Positions 60,404 through 64,000 of a stretch of DNA of 64,000 nt are shown here, piece after piece. The DNA is from Pseudoflavonifractor sp. AF19-9AC (GTDB lineage Bacteria > Bacillota > Clostridia > Oscillospirales > Oscillospiraceae): positions 124,001-188,000 of the forward strand of contig NZ_QUGI01000003.1 in NCBI RefSeq assembly GCF_003478995.1, in the 5' to 3' direction. The number at the start of each line of letters is the position of its first letter. The first letter of the stretch is position 1. Below the pieces are notes generated by a model. The model saw nothing but the letters and a program-made list of their open reading frames with translations, was not told where the DNA came from and did no database searches. Made by a program: the position numbers and the translations under genes.

Positions 60404-61450
60404 TCAGCGCTCCTCCGTCCACCCTTCGGTGGAGGCCCGGCGCACCAGCACCGGCTCAATGATTTTATGCACCGGCTTGCGGCTGTGGAGGGGTCGGCCC
60501 TCCTTCCGGGCGTTGATCTGCTCCACCACCAGGCCCACCGCCTCCTGGGCCAGCTTGTCCACCTGCTGTCCCACGGTGCTGATGGGAATGATGGCCTCCC
60601 GGGAGGCCGGGGAGTTATCGAAGCCCACAATGCGGTAGTCTTCGGGCAGATGCCCGTATTTCCGGAACAGCAGATTCAGAAGGGTGCTGGCCAGAGTGTC
60701 ATTGGAGAGGAAAACTCCCTTCTTCTGGCCCTGGTACTGCTCCTCCAGGGTGGCGATGATGTCCTCCAGAATAGCCTGGTCCTCCTCATGGGAGCGGTCC
60801 ACCGGCCGGAACATCACCTCATGCCGGAGCCCATGCTCCTTGCAGTAGTCCTGGAATCCGGTAATTCGCCCATAGGCCGGGATTTGCGGGTCGGTGGGCG
60901 AATTGATGTGGATCAATACGTCGCAGCCGTGCTCATCCAGCAGGGCCGCGGCCTGGTATCCGCCGGAGTAGTTGTCCGTGTTGACGCTGCACACCTGGCG
61001 GTCCTCTCGCTCCATGGTCACAATGGGAATCTGCAGCTGGGCCAGCTCCTCCGAGGAGATGGTGTGGCTGAGGACCAGCATCCCCTCAATCTGATAGGAC
61101 ATGAGCTCCTGGATATACCGCCGCTCGCTCTCCTCATTCCGGTTGCCCACAAACACCAGGAACTTATAGCCATAGGTCTCGTAGGTGGAGAGAATCTGGT
61201 TGAGCACCTCAGAGAAGAACCGGTGATAGAACTCCGGCAGGATGATGCCGATAAACTCCGTCTGGCCGTTGGCCAGGATGCGGGCCACCTTGTTCTCCTT
61301 GTAGTCCAGCTTGGCCAGCGCCTCGGAAATAATCCGCTGGCTCTCCGGCGCCAGGGAGTCCGGGTTATTGAAGTATCTGGAAATGGTGGTCTTTGAAAAA
61401 TTGGTGTACCTTGCAATGTCGTCAAAGGTGATTTTTTTCTTTGCTTCCAT
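60404..61450 (-). CDS. LacI-family transcriptional repressor
   Basis: 348 residues from the ATG at 61450, with GGGGAG eight bases upstream; the frame opens earlier but has no site. The N-terminal HTH reads ITFDDIARYTNFSKTTISRYF with the hinge helix in NKVARILA. The periplasmic-binding-like core follows (FIGIILPEFYHRFFSEVL, then VFLSNDTLAS and IVGFDNSPASREAI). It probably senses an alpha-galactoside and represses the glycosidase and transporter genes. Its own promoter lies just upstream. Confidence 0.93.
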   Translation of the reverse strand: MEAKKKITFDDIARYTNFSKTTISRYFNNPDSLAPESQRIISEALAKLDYKENKVARILANGQTEFIGIILPEFYHRFFSEVLNQILSTYETYGYKFLVFVGNRNEESERRYIQELMSYQIEGMLVLSHTISSEELAQLQIPIVTMEREDRQVCSVNTDNYSGGYQAAALLDEHGCDVLIHINSPTDPQIPAYGRITGFQDYCKEHGLRHEVMFRPVDRSHEEDQAILEDIIATLEEQYQGQKKGVFLSNDTLASTLLNLLFRKYGHLPEDYRIVGFDNSPASREAIIPISTVGQQVDKLAQEAVGLVVEQINARKEGRPLHSRKPVHKIIEPVLVRRASTEGWTEER

Positions 61451-61502
61451 AACAGCGCTCCCCGTCCCGCCGGTCTGTTTCCTGACCCGGCATGCTTTTG
61501 TC

Positions 61503-61531
61503 ATTATACCAGAAAGGCCGGAGTTGCACAA
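61503..61531 (-). promoter_or_regulatory. Promoter of the LacI gene
   Basis: On the minus strand TTGTGC (61526-61531), a 17-base spacer and consensus TATAAT (61503-61508). Confidence 0.75.
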
Positions 61532-61628
61532 CTGGAAGGGCTCCGACGCCCCCTTGTGAAATGTGTATAATTGGGCCGGAATCAAATCAGCTATTATTTA
61601 CAAAGTTGGGTTATTTTCATTCAAATGA

Positions 61629-61681
61629 TTGACGTATCCTCTTTCAAAGTGCTAATATATGGCCAAAGTAACCGGTTCCAT
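61629..61681 (+). promoter_or_regulatory. Transporter promoter with candidate LacI operator, copy 2
   Basis: TTGACG (61629-61634), an 18-base spacer and TAATAT (61653-61658). GTAACCGGTTCC (61669-61680) lies directly over the transcription start, where a LacI-type repressor would block it. The AACCGGTTCCAT core matches the site at 56258. Confidence 0.75.
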
Positions 61682-61721
61682 GTTGTGTTTTGTTGAATTT
61701 TCAGGAGCAGGAGGATTGATC

Positions 61722-63098
61722 ATGAAAAAAGCAATCGCATCCGTGCTGATTGTGGTTGTGGTGCTGGGTGCCCTGACCGCAGCAGCTGTCAGCGGGGTCC
61801 GGTTTGGGTTTGCCAGCAACCCGGACGACCCCAATCAGGAAAGCAAAGCAGAACCCATTGATACCTCGGTAGACACCTTCCAGTACGATCCCTCTCTGGA
61901 GGGGACCAGCATCACGCTGCTCAACTCCAAGGCGGAGATCCAGAACGCCCTGGTGGAGATGAGCGCGGAGTTTGAAAAGAAGTCCGGCGTTCACGTGGAG
62001 GTCATGCCGGTCACCGACGGCGACTCTCCCTACACCAAGGTCGTCAGCCTCTATAACTCGGGCAATCCGCCCACCATGTCCATTCTGGACACCACCGACG
62101 TCATCGCCCTGGCCGAAGAGAAGGCCGCCGACCTGTCCAACGAGGCCTGGCTGAAGGAGGCCGAGGGTTACCTCACCGAGGTCAACGGCAAGGTGTACAG
62201 CTTCCCCCTGTGCATTGAGGGCCGCGGCATCATCTACAACCAGCAGGTCATTGAGGACACTCTGGGCGAGCCCTTTGACCCCGCCTCTCTCCAGACTCTG
62301 GACGACTTTGTGGCCCTGCTGGACCGCCTGGTGGCCGCCGGCATGGAGCATCCCGTCTCCCTGGCCATGGAGGACTGGTCCCTGGGTGCCCACCACCTGC
62401 AGTACGTCTATGAGACCTACGACGGCACCTCCGCCGGAGCGGCCGAGGTCATCGAACAGATCAAGGACGGCGAGCTGGATCTCAACACCTATGACCGCAT
62501 GTCCCAGTTCCTGGACATGTTTGACGTGCTGAGAAAGTACAACGTGGCCGCCAGCGACCCCCTGGGCGCCGACTACGACGAGATGGCCATCGACCTGGCT
62601 GACGGCAAGACCGCCTTCTGGTTCAACGGCAACTGGGCCTGGCCCAACCTGGAGGAGGCTGATGCAGAGAAGGATGATGCCTATGGCTTCCTGCCCTACT
62701 TCATGAACAACGATCCCGACGACTTCGTCAATTATCAGATTCAGGCCTCCCCCTCCAAGCAGGTGATGCTGGATGGCGTGGTGGCCACGGAGAAGCAGCT
62801 GGCCGCCGCCAAGGAGTTCTTGAACTGGATCGTTTACAGCGAAATCGGCCAGCAAATGCTGGTCAAGACCTGCAACATCATCCCCCCCTTCCAGAACAAC
62901 CCCTACGAGCCCTCCGACCCCCTCAGCCGTGACATCTACAATCACGTGCACGAAGACACTGCCTTCAACGCTTCTGCCATCGTGCCCAACGACCACTGGT
63001 CCATCCTGGGCGCCGCCATGCAGAAGTACCTGGCCCAGCGCAGCGACCGAGATGAGCTCATTGCCTCCATCGAGGCCTACTGGGCTCAGCAGCAATAA
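61722..63098 (+). CDS. Sugar ABC transporter solute-binding protein
   Basis: 458 residues from the ATG at 61722, with GGAGGA upstream. It has an N-terminal hydrophobic segment (KAIASVLIVVVVLGALTAAA) but no lipobox cysteine: GVRFGFASNPDDPNQ follows. It is therefore held by an uncleaved helix or released, unlike most Gram-positive binding proteins. The body is a family 1 extracellular sugar-binding protein (VVSLYNSGNPPTMSILDTTD, then FWFNGNWAWPNL). It should bind an oligosaccharide such as raffinose or melibiose. It starts the importer operon, followed 15 bases on by the permease. Confidence 0.9.
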   Translation: MKKAIASVLIVVVVLGALTAAAVSGVRFGFASNPDDPNQESKAEPIDTSVDTFQYDPSLEGTSITLLNSKAEIQNALVEMSAEFEKKSGVHVEVMPVTDGDSPYTKVVSLYNSGNPPTMSILDTTDVIALAEEKAADLSNEAWLKEAEGYLTEVNGKVYSFPLCIEGRGIIYNQQVIEDTLGEPFDPASLQTLDDFVALLDRLVAAGMEHPVSLAMEDWSLGAHHLQYVYETYDGTSAGAAEVIEQIKDGELDLNTYDRMSQFLDMFDVLRKYNVAASDPLGADYDEMAIDLADGKTAFWFNGNWAWPNLEEADAEKDDAYGFLPYFMNNDPDDFVNYQIQASPSKQVMLDGVVATEKQLAAAKEFLNWIVYSEIGQQMLVKTCNIIPPFQNNPYEPSDPLSRDIYNHVHEDTAFNASAIVPNDHWSILGAAMQKYLAQRSDRDELIASIEAYWAQQQ

Positions 63099-63113
63099 GG
63101 AGGAGGATTTGAA

Positions 63114-63986
63114 ATGAAAGGAAAAAGCGGAGGAAAGGATTTCTGCGGCTTCGCACTGCCCGGTATGTTCTGCTTCTTTGCCGTGGTTATCATCCCGTTT
63201 CTTTACGGCGTGTATCTCACTTTGACGGACTGGAACGGCGTGTCTTCCGTCAAAAACTTCGTGTGGTTTGATAACTTTGCCAGCGTACTGAAGGACACCC
63301 AGTTCTGGTCCTCCCTGCTGCTGACCTTTAAATATGTTATCTTCGTGGTGGTTATCGTCAACGTGCTGGCCTTTGGCATCGCCTACCTGCTGACCCGGGG
63401 CATCAAGGGTCAGAACTTTTTCCGGGCCGGCTTCTTCACCCCCAACCTCATCGGCGGCCTGGTTCTGGGCTACATCTGGCAGTTCGTGTTCTCCCGGGTG
63501 TTCGTGGGCGTGGGCGAGGCCACCGGCTGGAGCCTCTTTGAGATCTCCTGGCTGTCCGACCCCAGTCTGGCCTTTGCCGCTCTGGTGCTGGTCTCCGTGT
63601 GGCAGCTGTCCGGCTACATGATTCTCATCTACGTGGCCGGCTTTATGGGCCTCAACCAGGACGTGATGGAGGCCGCCAGCATTGACGGCGCCACCGGCTG
63701 GGTGAAGCTGAAGAGCATCATCCTCCCCCTCATGATGTCCTCCATCACCATCTGCCTCTTCCTCACCCTGTCCAGAGCCTTCATGGTGTACGACGTCAAC
63801 CTCTCCCTGACCGCCGGCGCTCCCTATGGCACCACGGAAATGGCCGCCATGCACGTGTATGAGAAGGCCTTCACCTCCCGTCAGTTCGGCGTAGGCCAGG
63901 CAGAAGCTCTCATTCTGTTCGTCATCGTGGCCATCATCAGCGGCATCCAGGTGTACATCACCAAGAGACAGGAGGTCGAGGCATAA
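63114..63986 (+). CDS. Sugar ABC transporter permease, MalF type
   Basis: 290 residues with six membrane helices. The EAA loop that contacts the ATPase is EAASIDGATGWVKLKSIILP (residues about 184-203). The order of binding protein then permease and the GFALPGMFCFFAVVIIPFLYG first helix are typical of MalF-like sugar permeases. Its partner begins at 63986. The stop and next start overlap as TAATG. Confidence 0.92.
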   Translation: MKGKSGGKDFCGFALPGMFCFFAVVIIPFLYGVYLTLTDWNGVSSVKNFVWFDNFASVLKDTQFWSSLLLTFKYVIFVVVIVNVLAFGIAYLLTRGIKGQNFFRAGFFTPNLIGGLVLGYIWQFVFSRVFVGVGEATGWSLFEISWLSDPSLAFAALVLVSVWQLSGYMILIYVAGFMGLNQDVMEAASIDGATGWVKLKSIILPLMMSSITICLFLTLSRAFMVYDVNLSLTAGAPYGTTEMAAMHVYEKAFTSRQFGVGQAEALILFVIVAIISGIQVYITKRQEVEA

Positions 63987-64000
63987 TGAACAACTCTACC
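63986..64000 (+). CDS. Start of the next transporter gene (partial)
   Basis: An ATG overlaps the permease stop (TAATG), with AGGAGG 11 bases upstream. Only MNNST is inside the window. By position it should be the second, MalG-type permease, but the sequence is too short to confirm this. Confidence 0.6.

Noticed and set aside
1..64000. Prophage, insertion sequences, tRNA or rRNA genes
   Set aside because: No transposase, integrase, phage structural gene, tRNA cloverleaf or rRNA segment was seen on either strand.

Overview
The window looks like chromosome from a GC-rich gut Firmicute, most likely an Oscillospirales member of the Flavonifractor / Lawsonibacter / Pseudoflavonifractor type. This is inferred from strict-anaerobe metabolism (anaerobic sulfite reductase, flavodoxin-ferredoxin proteins), Gram-positive features (SLH-domain surface protein, sigma-A promoters, strong AGGAGG ribosome binding sites) and general protein similarity. 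I saw no rRNA, tRNA, insertion sequence, prophage or CRISPR array.

Layout. 1-5.2 kb: two flavodoxin/4Fe-4S proteins around a YcxB-like membrane protein, an ArsR regulator, a membrane protein, a lipase-like hydrolase and a flavodoxin. 5.2-11 kb: divergent small-gene clusters (acetyltransferases and a RibD-like reductase to the left; WYL regulator, TfoX, GyrI-like, GNAT, DUF3795 and SRPBCC to the right), then an HTH membrane regulator. 11-15 kb: a 1157-residue secreted glycine-repeat protein with SLH anchor, preceded by two abutting palindromes. 15.3-18.3 kb: asrABC, with a one-base frameshift in asrB. 18.7-22 kb: TetR/membrane cluster, MerR (TipA-type) regulator and a CAT-family acetyltransferase. 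22.2-28.6 kb: a magnesium locus with two MgtA-type P-type ATPases, an orphan winged-helix regulator, a short leader ORF and a 55-residue membrane peptide.

28.8-32.5 kb: a membrane diguanylate cyclase and a LytTR/GHKL two-component pair. 32.6-34.6 kb: an ArsR-permease-thioredoxin metalloid cassette. 34.8-40.1 kb: a tightly coupled nine-gene operon ending in a DUF5714-arsenate reductase fusion; one member carries an in-frame stop. 40-45 kb: mostly leftward small genes (PNPOx-like, VWA, DUF2200, macrodomain). 45-46.8 kb: a TetR regulator and two unknown membrane proteins sharing the same operator. 47.2-52 kb: a LysR regulator divergent from an acetyltransferase/FMN reductase/hydrolase/lipoprotein/cupin operon, with a textbook LysR box between them. 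52-54.8 kb: a ParB-like/BMP fusion protein and a metallophosphoesterase.

54.8-64 kb: an alpha-galactoside utilisation regulon: ABC ATPase (MsmK type), GH36 alpha-galactosidase, GH13 alpha-glucosidase, LacI repressor, solute-binding protein and permease, with the second permease cut off by the window end. The same AACCGGTTCC motif lies in both control regions and is a good candidate LacI operator.

The best unexplained signals are the Mg locus accessories, the DUF5714-ArsC operon, the ParB-like/BMP fusion, and the regulator-operator pairs readable directly from the sequence. All functional calls are from reading motifs; no database search was run.
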